The notes below the pieces were generated by a model. It had not been told where the DNA came from, did no database searches, and saw only the letters and a program-made list of their open reading frames with translations. A program made the translations under genes and the position numbers. DNA of 64,000 nt, taken from an uncultured Clostridia bacterium. GTDB lineage: Bacteria; Bacillota; Clostridia; TANB77; CAG-508. The DNA lies in the NCBI GenBank assembly GCA_949538735.1, contig CATGLK010000003.1:1-64000 (forward strand), given 5' to 3'. This document shows, piece after piece, positions 44,948-54,567 of this stretch (position 1 is its first letter; each line of letters opens with the position of its first letter).

Positions 44948-46348
44948 TTATAATTCATTTACTAATTTTTTAAACTGTTCTCCCCTATCTGCAAAATTTT
45001 TAAACATATCAAAACTTGCACTAGCAGGAGAAAACAAAACAACCTGACTAGGTTTAGCAATCCTTTTAGCAAGAGTAACAGTCTCTTTTAAAGAACTGCA
45101 CATATAAATATCAATTTTAACATTTTGTTTTTCTGCTTCAGATTTTACACACTCATATATTTTATTAGAAGTTTGACCTATCAAAATCAATTTCTTTACT
45201 TTTTCTACAATTGGTTTTGCAATTGGTGTATAATCTAAATTTTTGTCATATCCACCAGCAATAAGAATGATTTCTTCATCAAACGAACTTAAACCTGCTA
45301 TTGTTCTTGTTGGAGAAGAGCTGACAGAATCGTTGTACCATTTTACTCTATCTAATTCTCTTACAAATTCTAATCTATGCTCTACTGGTTTAAATTCCTT
45401 AATCGCCTTCACAGCTATATCTTGACTTACTAATGTTTTAGTTGTGGCTAATGCTGTTGCCACATTTTCAAAATTATGCTCTCCTCTTAATATGATGTCC
45501 TTTGTGTCTATTATATGTTTTCTAATATCGTCTTCACATTCTTTTATTATTTTTTCATCAACTATAAATCCATTTTCTAATTTTTCTTTATGGCTGAAAA
45601 ATACAACTTTTGACATAGCTTCTTTTGCTGCATTTCTAGTAATTTCATTATCATAATTTAAAATTACTATATCATTTTCATTTTGATATTTGAATATATT
45701 TTTTTTAGCATCTATATATTCTTCATAGTCTTTATGTATATTTAAATGATTTGGTGTAATATTAGTAATAACTCCTATATGTGGACTGATTTTCATACCC
45801 ATTAATTGAAAACTACTTAATTCTAATACAACTATATCTTCAGATTTCATTTCTTCTAATTTAGTGAACAATGGTGTTCCTATGTTTCCACCTAAATAAG
45901 TATTATACCCTGCTTTTTTTAGAATTTCATAAATTAAACTTGTCGTTGTTGTTTTTCCATCACTTCCTGTAACTCCTATGATTTTTGCAGGACACATTTC
46001 CATTAGCATTTCTATTTCTGTTGTTACCTTTGCTCCTCTTTTTGCTTCTTCTTCTAGTTCTGGTTTTGTTGGCATACAACTTGGTGAACGGAAGATTATA
46101 TCAAATCCTTTTAATTTTGATAGATTGTTTTTTCCAAATGATGTTTCAAATTTATATTCTTTTATTTTATTTATTATTTCTTTTGGTATTTTATCTTCTT
46201 CTCTGTCGTCAAATACAGTTACTTTTGCTTTTTTATCGTACATATAGTCAATTAATGGTATGTTGCTTACTCCTAAACCAATAATTGCTACTTTTTTGTT
46301 GAATAGGTTTTTATTGAATTCTTCTAGTTTTTTGTTTTTGTATTCCAT
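44948..46348 (-). CDS. murD: UDP-N-acetylmuramoylalanine-D-glutamate ligase MurD
   Basis: Encodes 466 residues. The N-terminal Rossmann-like domain (KVAIIGLGVSNIPLIDYM), the ATP-binding GVTGSDGKTTTTSLI, the NITPNHLNIH motif, the central EHR (VEHRLEFV) and the WYNDSVSSSPTRTIAGL substrate segment are all present. It adds D-Glu to UDP-MurNAc-L-Ala in peptidoglycan synthesis. Confidence 0.96.
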   Translation of the reverse strand: MEYKNKKLEEFNKNLFNKKVAIIGLGVSNIPLIDYMYDKKAKVTVFDDREEDKIPKEIINKIKEYKFETSFGKNNLSKLKGFDIIFRSPSCMPTKPELEEEAKRGAKVTTEIEMLMEMCPAKIIGVTGSDGKTTTTSLIYEILKKAGYNTYLGGNIGTPLFTKLEEMKSEDIVVLELSSFQLMGMKISPHIGVITNITPNHLNIHKDYEEYIDAKKNIFKYQNENDIVILNYDNEITRNAAKEAMSKVVFFSHKEKLENGFIVDEKIIKECEDDIRKHIIDTKDIILRGEHNFENVATALATTKTLVSQDIAVKAIKEFKPVEHRLEFVRELDRVKWYNDSVSSSPTRTIAGLSSFDEEIILIAGGYDKNLDYTPIAKPIVEKVKKLILIGQTSNKIYECVKSEAEKQNVKIDIYMCSSLKETVTLAKRIAKPSQVVLFSPASASFDMFKNFADRGEQFKKLVNEL

Positions 46349-46452
46349 TGGTTAACACTTCCTTTTTGTTTGTTTCGGTCTTATTATATAACAAATATTA
46401 TGAAAAAACAAATTAAATGTTGAATAACGAGAAAAAGAATTTCAGATTTTGC

Positions 46453-46568
46453 TTGATTTTATATTATCAGATAGTTTATAATTAAATTAATATAACATTA
46501 GTGTCCATAGTTCTTAGCTATGTTAGTCATTAATATATAAGAGGCTCTGTCTACAAAGTCTCTTTTTT
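46453..46568 (+). ncRNA. Small RNA candidate between murD and the kinase operon
   Basis: Rightward promoter TTGATT (46453-46458), 18 bp, TATAAT (46477-46482). A hairpin CATAG/CTATG (46506-46522) follows, then a terminator-like stem AAGAGGCTCTG/CAAAGTCTCTT with TTTTTT at about 46539-46568. No reading frame is present, so an approximately 80-base RNA would be made. Confidence 0.4.
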
Positions 46569-46662
46569 AATATTTTTAAATCTTTAACTATAATCAAACT
46601 CATATCGAACAACTCTAGAAACATCATTTTATTAAAAAACATTAATACTAATTTCAAGTTCT

Positions 46663-47376
46663 CTATTTAGAAAATTCTATTTCTTCTGTTTTGCATTTGA
46701 CAGGTTGTTGCGTTAATCTTATAACCTCATTTGCAATTTCTTGTGGATTTTTATTTAATCCATCCACAAGAAATAAATTTGGATAATTCTTTAAAGTATT
46801 ATATGTGTCTAAGTACAATCTTTGAGTAACAATTGCTTCTTTATCAAATTCATCTACAATTTCTCGATTAAACACTCTGTCGTGTAGAACGTTTTCATCT
46901 GATATATATAGGAATACTAGGTTCTTAGCTGGATTATTTCTTAAATACCTTTCTACCTTTTGTATTCTTTCATCTCTTGTAAGATATGTTTTCATAGATC
47001 GAGTTACTTCTTCAACTGCTCTATCCTGTGTAAGTATTCCTTTTTGTGCTAACTCATTTACTAGTGTACTCTTTCCCGCACCGTCACCACCTTCAATGAC
47101 TAAGTTAGTCTTTCTCAAGCTTCCTTTTAGTATATTGTCTACTTTGTAATTTCTATTTTCTGTAACCTCAATAAAATTTTTATTGACTTCTACATCAGAC
47201 TTTTCAGGAATATAGAATAATCTTACTGTATCTTGTATATCCATACTTGAAAATGAAGCATATTTTTCTATTGTAATCTTTTTTCCGTTAACAAAAGCGG
47301 CTTTTTTCTTAAGAATGTTTTTATCTAAAAGAAAGTTCTTTTCAGCACTATCTTTTAACATTATATATGTTTTCAT
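46663..47376 (-). CDS. P-loop deoxynucleoside/thymidylate kinase-like protein with N-terminal extension
   Basis: Encodes 237 residues. Residues 1-85 are an extra beta-rich domain of unknown type; the kinase starts with LVIEGGDGAGKSTLVNEL, followed by an arginine-rich lid (DRVFNREIVDEF). Substrate not fixed. It is the last gene of a leftward operon with a Nudix hydrolase and a Gfo/Idh-type gene, perhaps nucleotide or sugar-nucleotide related. Confidence 0.7.
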   Translation of the reverse strand: MKTYIMLKDSAEKNFLLDKNILKKKAAFVNGKKITIEKYASFSSMDIQDTVRLFYIPEKSDVEVNKNFIEVTENRNYKVDNILKGSLRKTNLVIEGGDGAGKSTLVNELAQKGILTQDRAVEEVTRSMKTYLTRDERIQKVERYLRNNPAKNLVFLYISDENVLHDRVFNREIVDEFDKEAIVTQRLYLDTYNTLKNYPNLFLVDGLNKNPQEIANEVIRLTQQPVKCKTEEIEFSK

Positions 47377-47448
47377 AATATTTCCCTTTCTGTATTATCA
47401 AATTAACGGACAATTTTAATCATTATTTCTTTACTTATAAATTATATA

Positions 47449-47988
47449 TTAGTTTTCATTCTCCTGTAGAATATAATAATTTAATATTTTTTCATCTCTT
47501 TTTATAACAAATTTTGTATTATATAAATCAGCATATTTAGATGGTACTAGCTGTTCATAACTTCCAGCTATTTTCGCAAGTGCTTCATTAGATTTGTACC
47601 AACATAACTTAGCCCCTTCTTCTGCTTCTGCTTCTGTAAGGTGTAATTGATGAGTATCCTTTTTTACTTGTGCTATATATACATAAGATGTCTGAGTAAA
47701 ATTATCTCGTGTTCTATACTCTTCTATATATCCTAATTCTGAAATTATTCCTATTTCACATCCAGTTTCCTCTAGCACTTCTCTTTTCAAAGATTCATCA
47801 AGTGTTTCGCCTTCGTCGACACCACCACCTATTAATTTATACTCATTTTTTTTAGATTTGTGTAGTATTGCTATTTCTCCTTTTTCGTTTAATAATATAG
47901 TTCTAACCGCTGTTCTTTTTTTAGGATTATTAACTTCAACTAGTTTTTCTCCTATATCAATATCTGTGACTTTTCCTATTAATTTCAT
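47449..47988 (-). CDS. Nudix hydrolase
   Basis: Encodes 179 residues. The Nudix box G-x5-E-x7-REVLEETG is complete (GGGVDEGETLDESLKREV begins it). The N-terminal 20 residues are a short extension. The enzyme would hydrolyse a nucleoside diphosphate derivative. It lies between the kinase-like and Gfo/Idh-like genes (72 and 33 bases), same strand. Confidence 0.85.
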   Translation of the reverse strand: MKLIGKVTDIDIGEKLVEVNNPKKRTAVRTILLNEKGEIAILHKSKKNEYKLIGGGVDEGETLDESLKREVLEETGCEIGIISELGYIEEYRTRDNFTQTSYVYIAQVKKDTHQLHLTEAEAEEGAKLCWYKSNEALAKIAGSYEQLVPSKYADLYNTKFVIKRDEKILNYYILQENEN

Positions 47989-48021
47989 ATTATAACCTCT
48001 TTTCTTTTATATATTTTTATA

Positions 48022-49506
48022 TTACATAATGTTTTCTATATTGACTCTTTTTTCTCCTTTAGTTTCTTTGTTTATAGATAAACATATATTATATAACAAT
48101 TCCATTGCTAGTTTATGTTCTGATAAATCTGACGTTTTCAAATTACCAGCAAGAAAATTCAAAACAAATTCTTCTCTTGATAATTCATTATATCCATTAA
48201 ACTTTTCCTTATCAATATCTTTATATAATTCACATAGTTGTATTTTGTCAAAAGTTTTTCCACCTATCAATTCAGAATTTCTAAAAACATATATATCAAA
48301 ATGTTCTAATCCTCCACATTCATGTTCTTTTTCAAAATTCTCTCTGTCCTTTATTTCTTTAGACTGGTAGCTATGCACTTGTATATTCAATAATGGCCCC
48401 ATCTGTATGGTTAATACTTCGTGTCTTACTCTTCCATTTCCTTTGTAAGTATTATCTTTTGTTTTTATCCATGCTCTCCTAGAAAAACCATTTTGCAACA
48501 AGTTTATATTCGCAGTTGTTATAACTTTGTTTTCATTGTTTTTAAATTGCATTAGTGAATACACATCTTTCTCTCCATAGTTTTCATATTTACTTTTGTC
48601 AATATGATTTTCATAAAAATCTGGAATATCTTGTCCTTTAAATAATTTCATTATATCTTTTCTGTTTATACTCGTCAAATCGTCCATCATATCAAATTTA
48701 TAACTACTTATATCTACTTTTGTAATTGATTTGTCCTCTGTCAAATTTTTATTTAATTTTATAAACTCTGCTAATAAGTCTACAAAATGGTATCCACTAT
48801 GAAATAACTTTCCATATCCATATTTGTATGGATGATTTTCTATATCATAATCATGGGGCATCATCCACTTTCCATCACAATGATAAATATCAATATATGT
48901 AATCGGAACATTATACTTTGAAATTATTTCTTTTATTAGTTGTTGTACATACATATATCCTTTATGGAATCTTCTTTGGCACATAATATTACAGGTAGTA
49001 TTGTTTCTTTTTTTCTCATATATAGACATCAACTCTTCATATTGTTCTTTAATTTTATTTATTGACTCTAATTTATGCATATCTTTAACCACAGTAATAG
49101 GTTTATCCGATAATACGTTGATTCCATTTTGCAGAAAAAGTTTCAAATAAGCAAAATGTGCTTTAGGTTCAGTGGAAATGATTGCGTATTCAACGTTTAA
49201 TTCTTTTATTTTTCTTATTAGCTGTTCTGCAACTTCATTGTCTAACATCTCATTATCTTTAGTTTTTGCTGGAATAAGGTATAATTCAGTATTTATATTT
49301 TGTTCTTCTAAATATTCTTTTATCTTTTTTTCTTCTGTATCTAAATCAACTATTAGTTTAGGTATAATATTATACTTTTTAAATACTTTTATATATATTC
49401 TCTTGGCGTGAGGTCCCAATCCAACTAATACTATATTTTTTCCACTTATTTTTTCTTTTACTTTTTCATTTGTAATATTGTCTTCTACTATTTTAGTTTT
49501 TCTCAT
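48022..49506 (-). CDS. Gfo/Idh/MocA-type oxidoreductase-like protein
   Basis: Encodes 494 residues from the ATG at 49506 (AAAGGAG upstream). The N-terminal NAD-binding part reads KNIVLVGLGPHAKRIYIKVF, followed by the typical EPKAHFAYLKLFLQNG and VLSDKPIT (EKP-like) motif. The C-terminal half is longer than usual for the family and includes HPYKYGYGKLFHSGYHFVDLLAEF. It heads the Nudix/kinase operon. Substrate unknown. Confidence 0.7.
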   Translation of the reverse strand: MRKTKIVEDNITNEKVKEKISGKNIVLVGLGPHAKRIYIKVFKKYNIIPKLIVDLDTEEKKIKEYLEEQNINTELYLIPAKTKDNEMLDNEVAEQLIRKIKELNVEYAIISTEPKAHFAYLKLFLQNGINVLSDKPITVVKDMHKLESINKIKEQYEELMSIYEKKRNNTTCNIMCQRRFHKGYMYVQQLIKEIISKYNVPITYIDIYHCDGKWMMPHDYDIENHPYKYGYGKLFHSGYHFVDLLAEFIKLNKNLTEDKSITKVDISSYKFDMMDDLTSINRKDIMKLFKGQDIPDFYENHIDKSKYENYGEKDVYSLMQFKNNENKVITTANINLLQNGFSRRAWIKTKDNTYKGNGRVRHEVLTIQMGPLLNIQVHSYQSKEIKDRENFEKEHECGGLEHFDIYVFRNSELIGGKTFDKIQLCELYKDIDKEKFNGYNELSREEFVLNFLAGNLKTSDLSEHKLAMELLYNICLSINKETKGEKRVNIENIM

Positions 49507-49524
49507 TTTTAGTGCTCCTTTCAT

Positions 49525-49728
49525 CTTATTTTTTCGCGAATTAAATATTTTATATTACACAAAGTATAAAAAGTCAAATTAATATTTTTTATATTAGGTA
49601 TAAACAATATTTATACCTCTCAAAATGTAAATAGTATTTTTCAAAAAAAATAACAATCGATCATTAAATTTTCATTTTAATAATTGACTGTTATTTTTAC
49701 TATCATAGATATACTTTTGACCTTATAA
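49525..49728. terminator. Intergenic region with a bidirectional terminator and a palindrome
   Basis: At 49649-49695 a 20-bp stem with two mismatches (loop TTTTCAT) and T runs on both sides ends the CYTH gene operon. At 49596-49618 AGGTATAAA-CAATA-TTTATACCT is a perfect palindrome upstream of the Gfo/Idh-type gene, a possible operator. Confidence 0.65.
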
Positions 49729-50292
49729 CTATCTTTTTAAAAACTCTTGGATTTTATTAATAAAATTATCTTTAAAGTTTTTCTCTTTTTCTATTTTTTC
49801 TTTAAAAATATCACCATATAATTTTTCTTTTTTGTTTTCTATTTTAAAAGTTTTAATAAATTCTTCTACATTTTCATTAGGAGATTTTGAATCCTGAAAT
49901 TCTATTTCTACATAATTTCCTAGCAAATCTATTTCATCCAAAAAAATTTTTAGATCTTTATATTTTCGTACTTGCCTAACTCTGTTTATATACAAATATG
50001 GCTCCATCTTTAAAGTTTTTAGTATTTCGTACCCCTCTTCAAAGCTATTAAGTTTTATTCTCGATTCCTTCCATTCACTATCAGTAACTCTTTTCTTAAC
50101 TTGCAATTCAATTCTTCCATTTTTTTCTCTTATTCTACAAATAAATCCATATTTGCTAAGCGATTCAAATCCACTCCATCCCATAACTAGATCTATCATT
50201 TTATTAGGATTTTCTAATATCTCTGTTTTATCTATTATTTCTACTTTTTGTAATTCACTAATTTTATATCTTACTTCTTTTTCTATTTCCAT
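49729..50292 (-). CDS. CYTH-domain protein (triphosphatase / adenylyl cyclase fold)
   Basis: Encodes 187 residues. The EIEKEVRYKI opening (E-x-E-x-R/K) and FLDEIDLLGNYVEIEFQD mark the CYTH tunnel fold, which hydrolyses triphosphates such as thiamine triphosphate or makes cAMP. Arg/Lys residues in ICRIREKNGRIELQVKKR fit the tunnel. Its start overlaps the corrected end of the radical SAM gene by ten bases, so the two are translationally coupled. Confidence 0.8.
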   Translation of the reverse strand: MEIEKEVRYKISELQKVEIIDKTEILENPNKMIDLVMGWSGFESLSKYGFICRIREKNGRIELQVKKRVTDSEWKESRIKLNSFEEGYEILKTLKMEPYLYINRVRQVRKYKDLKIFLDEIDLLGNYVEIEFQDSKSPNENVEEFIKTFKIENKKEKLYGDIFKEKIEKEKNFKDNFINKIQEFLKR

Positions 50293-51198
50293 ACCTTTTT
50301 ACCTTTCGAACAATAACTTCCTAAGCTTTTATAAGCTTCTTTTATCTTTTTTACTAATCCGTTTCTCATCTCTTTGTTTGATTTCTTTTAATATATCAAT
50401 TTCATAATTGTCTAGTCTACATACTGATATTTTTCCGTCTGATGTTATAAATAAATCATTATGATTTTTACACTCTTCTCCTAATTCTATACTATCTCTA
50501 TTATTTGCACAAAAACATTGTGATAAAATAACTTTATTATTGTTTTTTAAATACACTTTTTTTCTTATATCTGCTGAACTTTTTACATAATTTTTTTCAT
50601 TCAATATATTTGTAATTTTTTCTACGGGATATAATAATTCTTCACTTTTAAACAATTCTATAAACTTTATGCAAATTTTGTTGTTTTCTCCAAATTTTAT
50701 ATAATTTTCTATTTCATCTTTAGTTGTATTCATATCCTTTAATAGAGTCACATCTAACGTTATTATTAACTGTGGGAATTTTTTTCTAACTAATTTTATA
50801 GTTTCTAAAATACTATCAACGTCAATATTAGTATTAGTTATATCTTTATACATTTCTTTTTTTAGTGAATGTATAGAAATGTTTATTTTTTCTAAGTACT
50901 GGCATATTCCTATTTTTTCACTTAGTAATGCCGCATTAGTAGTCATAAATATTTTTGCATTAACATTCTCTAATTCTTTTACAATTTCTATTATATCTTT
51001 TCTTAATAATGGCTCTCCTCCAGATAATCTTATACTATTTTTATTAAAATTTTTATTAAATACCCAAAATAAGAATGAAATATCTTCTGGTGTTAATTCT
51101 TCTTTGCATTTTCTTTCTATTCCTTCTTTATGGCAAAAAAAACAATTATACATACATTCTTGATTTACTAACATTCTTATAATCCCATCATTTTTCAT
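50283..51198 (-). CDS. MoaA-like radical SAM enzyme ending through a +1 shift at CGG
   Basis: Start ATG at 51198, 9 bases after GAGGAGA. The radical SAM cluster motif is C-x3-C-x2-C in QECMYNCFFCHKEG, with LSGGEPLL and a Cys-rich C-terminal part (QCFCANNRD ... ECKNHNDLF ... SVCRLD) for a second cluster. In the zero frame it ends soon after an in-frame CGG (50361-50359). Dropping that C adds GLVKKIKEAYKSLGSYC and a stop that overlaps the next ATG. The corrected length is 304 residues. Substrate unknown. Confidence 0.75.
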
Positions 51199-52091
51199 AA
51201 TTTTGTATCTCCTCATTTAAGAATATTTTTGCTGCATATGACAAAAAATTATCTATGTATGCCACTCCAATATACATCTTTGGCAACTGTATTTCTGTAT
51301 TTATTTTAAAAACTCCTTCCTCATTCTGTATAGAATCTTCTATCACCCAGCCGAATTCCTATACCTTCTTTAACCATTTTTAATATAATTTCTGTAGAAG
51401 ATATTTCCATCATAGGATTTAATTTGATCCCCCTATTGGCAAGATATTCATCAAGTTTTTTTCTTGTGCTAGTCTGAGCATTTGGCAATATTAGTGGCAC
51501 TTCATTTATTGTATACGGAGTAATTTTATTGTTATATTTATTATATAGCTCTTTCCCAGCTACTAAAGCTGTTTCTAAGGACATCATTCTATTTACATTT
51601 AAATCCATTCTTTCTTTCGTAATTGGATAATTATCAATAATAATATCCAGCTCGTGATTTTCAAGCATTAAAACTAAGTTTTTAGTAGATTTACTTTGAA
51701 CGTGAAGTTTTATGTTTGGATACTTTTGTTTAAATTCTTTTAATTTATCTATTAATAATATGCTTGCTAAATGAGTAGGTATTCCAATCCTTACTTCACC
51801 TTGCAACAATTCTTTTGAATTCTTCAGATTTTGCTCTCCCATACAAATATAGTTATAAGCCATTTTTATATATACTAACAAATTTTCCGCCTCACTTGTT
51901 AGAGTAACACCTTTTGCACCTCTGTGAAACAATTTCGTATTTAATAAATTCTCTAAGGTTTGTACATTATGACTTATAGCTGGTTGTGTAACATATAACA
52001 TTTCTGCTGCTTTTGAAAAACTCTTTGTTTCCGCCACAGCACAAAAAGTTTTATATAAATTTAAATCTATGTTTTGATCAAATATGTTCAT
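51188..52091 (-). CDS. LysR-type regulator completed by a +1 shift at CGG
   Basis: The HTH (FCAVAETKSFSKAAEMLYVTQPAISHNV spans residues 16-43) and effector domain are typical. The zero frame gives 246 residues to an in-frame CGG (51353-51351) and then a stop 10 codons later. Dropping the C gives GIGIGWVIEDSI and 54 more residues to 51188, total 300, the usual length for this family. The corrected stop overlaps the start of the radical SAM gene (ATG at 51198), as expected in an operon. It likely controls that operon. Confidence 0.8.
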
Positions 52092-52336
52092 CTTTATTCT
52101 CCTAATTTCTACATTACTTTTTTAAATTATACCATATATTTCAAAATAATCAAACTTTTTATATTTTTACCAACAATTTACAGTATGTCATAAATCATTT
52201 CAATTTATTTATATAATTTACAATACACTATATTTTTATTTTTCAAAAATTTTCTATATTAGATTTATAACAACTATGAATAAATTTATTCTTTTCGTAA
52301 ATAATAATATTAAGATTTTGATGGAGGTGCTTTTCA

Positions 52337-52435
52337 ATGTCAAAGAAAAATAAAGAAAACAAAAATAACCAAAACAGAAACAACCAAAACAACAATAATA
52401 ACAACAACGAAAGACAAAACAACAATTGCAGATAA
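52337..52435 (+). CDS. 32-residue Asn-rich peptide
   Basis: A short frame starts at 52337 after GGAGGT. Of 32 residues 17 are Asn, the rest mainly Lys, Gln, Glu, Arg, with one Cys near the end. Its strong site and isolated position suggest a real gene; Asn/Lys-rich miniproteins of this size are known among spore-associated peptides, but I cannot place it. Confidence 0.5.
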   Translation: MSKKNKENKNNQNRNNQNNNNNNNERQNNNCR

Positions 52436-52526
52436 TTAGAGAATTATAAAAAATATCACAAAAAATAAGAAAAAAGAAATATAAAATATTGAGAAATTTT
52501 GAACGGAAAGTATTTATTATTAGTAG

Positions 52527-52617
52527 CTGTCAATCAATAATTTAGGAGAATCTCAAACTCGTTTTGAGAGGTGCCTAAATTATTGATATACAGATACAAT
52601 AACAAATAGCTTGACAG
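52527..52617. repeat. Large nested palindrome downstream of the hydrogenase operon
   Basis: Outer arms CTGTCAA (52527-52533) and TTGACAG (52611-52617) enclose TCAATAATTTAGG (52534-52546) paired with CCTAAATTATTGA (52574-52586), 13 bp, and an inner TCTCAAA/TTTGAGA hairpin. It has no reading frame. It could be a MITE-like element or a structured RNA. Confidence 0.5.
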
Positions 52618-52658
52618 AAAAAATTTCGAACATATTATATATTTCTTTTTATTATAAT

Positions 52659-54416
52659 TTATTTATCTAATTTATATTTTTCTCTTTCACTATAATGCGT
52701 ATGTAACAACTTATGAGCTCTATAACTACCAGGTTCTTCTAAAAATTCTTCATATAGCTTTTTCATAACAGGGCTCTCGTGAGACTTTCTAATAGTACTT
52801 TTCTCATCAATAGAATACAAACTATCAGCCCTTAACTTTCTAACATCAGTATCTGAAAGTGTCTTAGAACTTTTAATAGGTTGACCACCACCCATAACAC
52901 AGCCACCTGGGCAAGCCATTATTTCCACAAATTGATAATCAGCCTTTCCTGATTTTATTTCATCCAATATTGTTCTGGCGTTAGCTAATCCACTTGCTGC
53001 AACAACTTTTATATCTTTACCTGCAATATTTACAGTTGCTCTTTTTATTCCTTCTCCCCCACGAACTTGTTCAAAATCAATTTTTTCTAAATCTTTTCCT
53101 GTCAATTTATCTTGAGCTGTTCTCAAAGCTGCTTCCATAACTCCACCTGTTGTTCCAAAAATTGCTCCTGCACCTGTTGCTTCTCCCATTGGGTCATCAA
53201 ATTCGCTATCTTCTAGTTTATTAAAGTCAATATTTGCTTGTTTAATCATTCTTGCAAGTTCACGAGTTGTAATTACATTGTCTACATCTAAAAGTTCTTT
53301 ATTTTTCATTTCTTGGCGAGTACGCTCAAATTTCTTTGCTGTACAAGGCATTACTGATACTGTATATATTTTCTCTGGGTCTATTCCTTCTTTTTTTGCA
53401 TAATAAGTTTTTAATATCGCTCCAAACATTTGATGTGGAGATTTACAACTTGATAAATTTGGTAACAATTCTGGATAGTAACTTTCTATAAATTTAATCC
53501 AAGCTGGACAACATGATGTAAGCATTGGCAAATTATCGTTTTCTGAAAATCTTTCTACAAATTCTGATGCTTCTTCCATAATTGTTAAATCTGCACCTGT
53601 ATTTGTGTCAAACACTTTATCAAATCCTAATCTTTTTAGTGCTGTTACCATTTTTTTAGTAACATTTGTGCCAATTGGCATACCAAACTCTTCTCCAAGT
53701 CCTACTCTTACTGCTGGTGCTGTTTGAACTAGTACAATAGTGTCAGGATCTTTTAGTTTTACCCATAATTCGTCTATTGTTTCTTTTTCGTGTAATGCAC
53801 CTGTTGGGCAAGCTTCTATACATTGACCACAAAATGTACAGTTTACGTCATTTAAACTTAAATCTCCAACTGTTGAAATACAAGAGTCAAAACCTCTATT
53901 TATACAATCAATTGCTCCTATTTTTTGTACATTTTTACAAGTTGCAACACATCTTCTACATAATATACATTTGTTAAAATCTCTTACAATTGAAGGAGAT
54001 TTATCATCTACTTTGTGTTCTGCCCTTTCCCCTTCAAATTCTATTTTTGATATATTGAATTTGGTAGCTAATGCCTGTAATTCACAGTTTCCTGAACGTG
54101 TACATGTCAAGCAGTCTTTTGCATGGTTTGATATTATTAAATCTAATATTGTGTGTCTTGCTTCCATTACATTTGGTGTATTTGTATGTACAATCATACC
54201 TTCTTCTGCTTTTTGAATGCAAGATGTTGCAAAGCCACGTCTGCCTTCCACTTCTACAATACACATTCTGCAATCTCCAACTTCATTAATTTCTTTTAAG
54301 AAGCATAGTGTTGGTATATCTATTCCTGCTTGTTTTGCAGCTTGCAAAATTGTTGTTCCTTTTTCTACTTTTACTTTTTGATCATCTATGGTTAAGGTTA
54401 CAAATTCTTTATCCAT
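52659..54416 (-). CDS. hydA: [FeFe]-hydrogenase catalytic subunit (HydA/HndD type)
   Basis: Encodes 585 residues. The order is N-terminal 2Fe-2S domain (CFLKEINEVGDCRMCIVEV), a His-Cys3 cluster, two 4Fe-4S ferredoxin motifs (CILCRRCVATCKNV; CTFCGQCIEACP), then the H-cluster: MLTSCCPAWIKF, MPCTAKKFE and MACPGGCVMGGGQP, all with their cysteines. It makes or consumes H2 and forms the electron-bifurcating complex with the two subunits upstream. Confidence 0.96.
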   Translation of the reverse strand: MDKEFVTLTIDDQKVKVEKGTTILQAAKQAGIDIPTLCFLKEINEVGDCRMCIVEVEGRRGFATSCIQKAEEGMIVHTNTPNVMEARHTILDLIISNHAKDCLTCTRSGNCELQALATKFNISKIEFEGERAEHKVDDKSPSIVRDFNKCILCRRCVATCKNVQKIGAIDCINRGFDSCISTVGDLSLNDVNCTFCGQCIEACPTGALHEKETIDELWVKLKDPDTIVLVQTAPAVRVGLGEEFGMPIGTNVTKKMVTALKRLGFDKVFDTNTGADLTIMEEASEFVERFSENDNLPMLTSCCPAWIKFIESYYPELLPNLSSCKSPHQMFGAILKTYYAKKEGIDPEKIYTVSVMPCTAKKFERTRQEMKNKELLDVDNVITTRELARMIKQANIDFNKLEDSEFDDPMGEATGAGAIFGTTGGVMEAALRTAQDKLTGKDLEKIDFEQVRGGEGIKRATVNIAGKDIKVVAASGLANARTILDEIKSGKADYQFVEIMACPGGCVMGGGQPIKSSKTLSDTDVRKLRADSLYSIDEKSTIRKSHESPVMKKLYEEFLEEPGSYRAHKLLHTHYSEREKYKLDK

Positions 54417-54455
54417 TTTATCCTACCTTTCCTTTCTCATTTTAATTTTAAAAAG

Positions 54456-54559
54456 AATAGTTATATTGCTAGGCAGATTGTAATAAAAAGGCAAGGGCGC
54501 ATATGTTTATATGTAACCGCATTTTTATTACAATCTAACGACGCAAGATAGCTGTTATT
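54456..54559. repeat. Long palindrome between the hydrogenase genes
   Basis: AGATTGTAATAAAAA (54475-54489) pairs perfectly with TTTTTATTACAATCT (54522-54536), 15 bp, with an inner CATAT/ATATG hairpin and an imperfect outer stem (AATAG...TTGC / GCAA...TATT). It lies in the operon between the NuoF-like and hydA genes and may tune subunit ratios by RNA stability or partial termination. Confidence 0.55.
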
Positions 54560-54567
54560 TTTAAAAT

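Noticed and set aside
52243..52425. Leftward Leu/Phe-rich frame
   Set aside because: Antisense of the Asn-rich peptide gene and its leader; no start signals.
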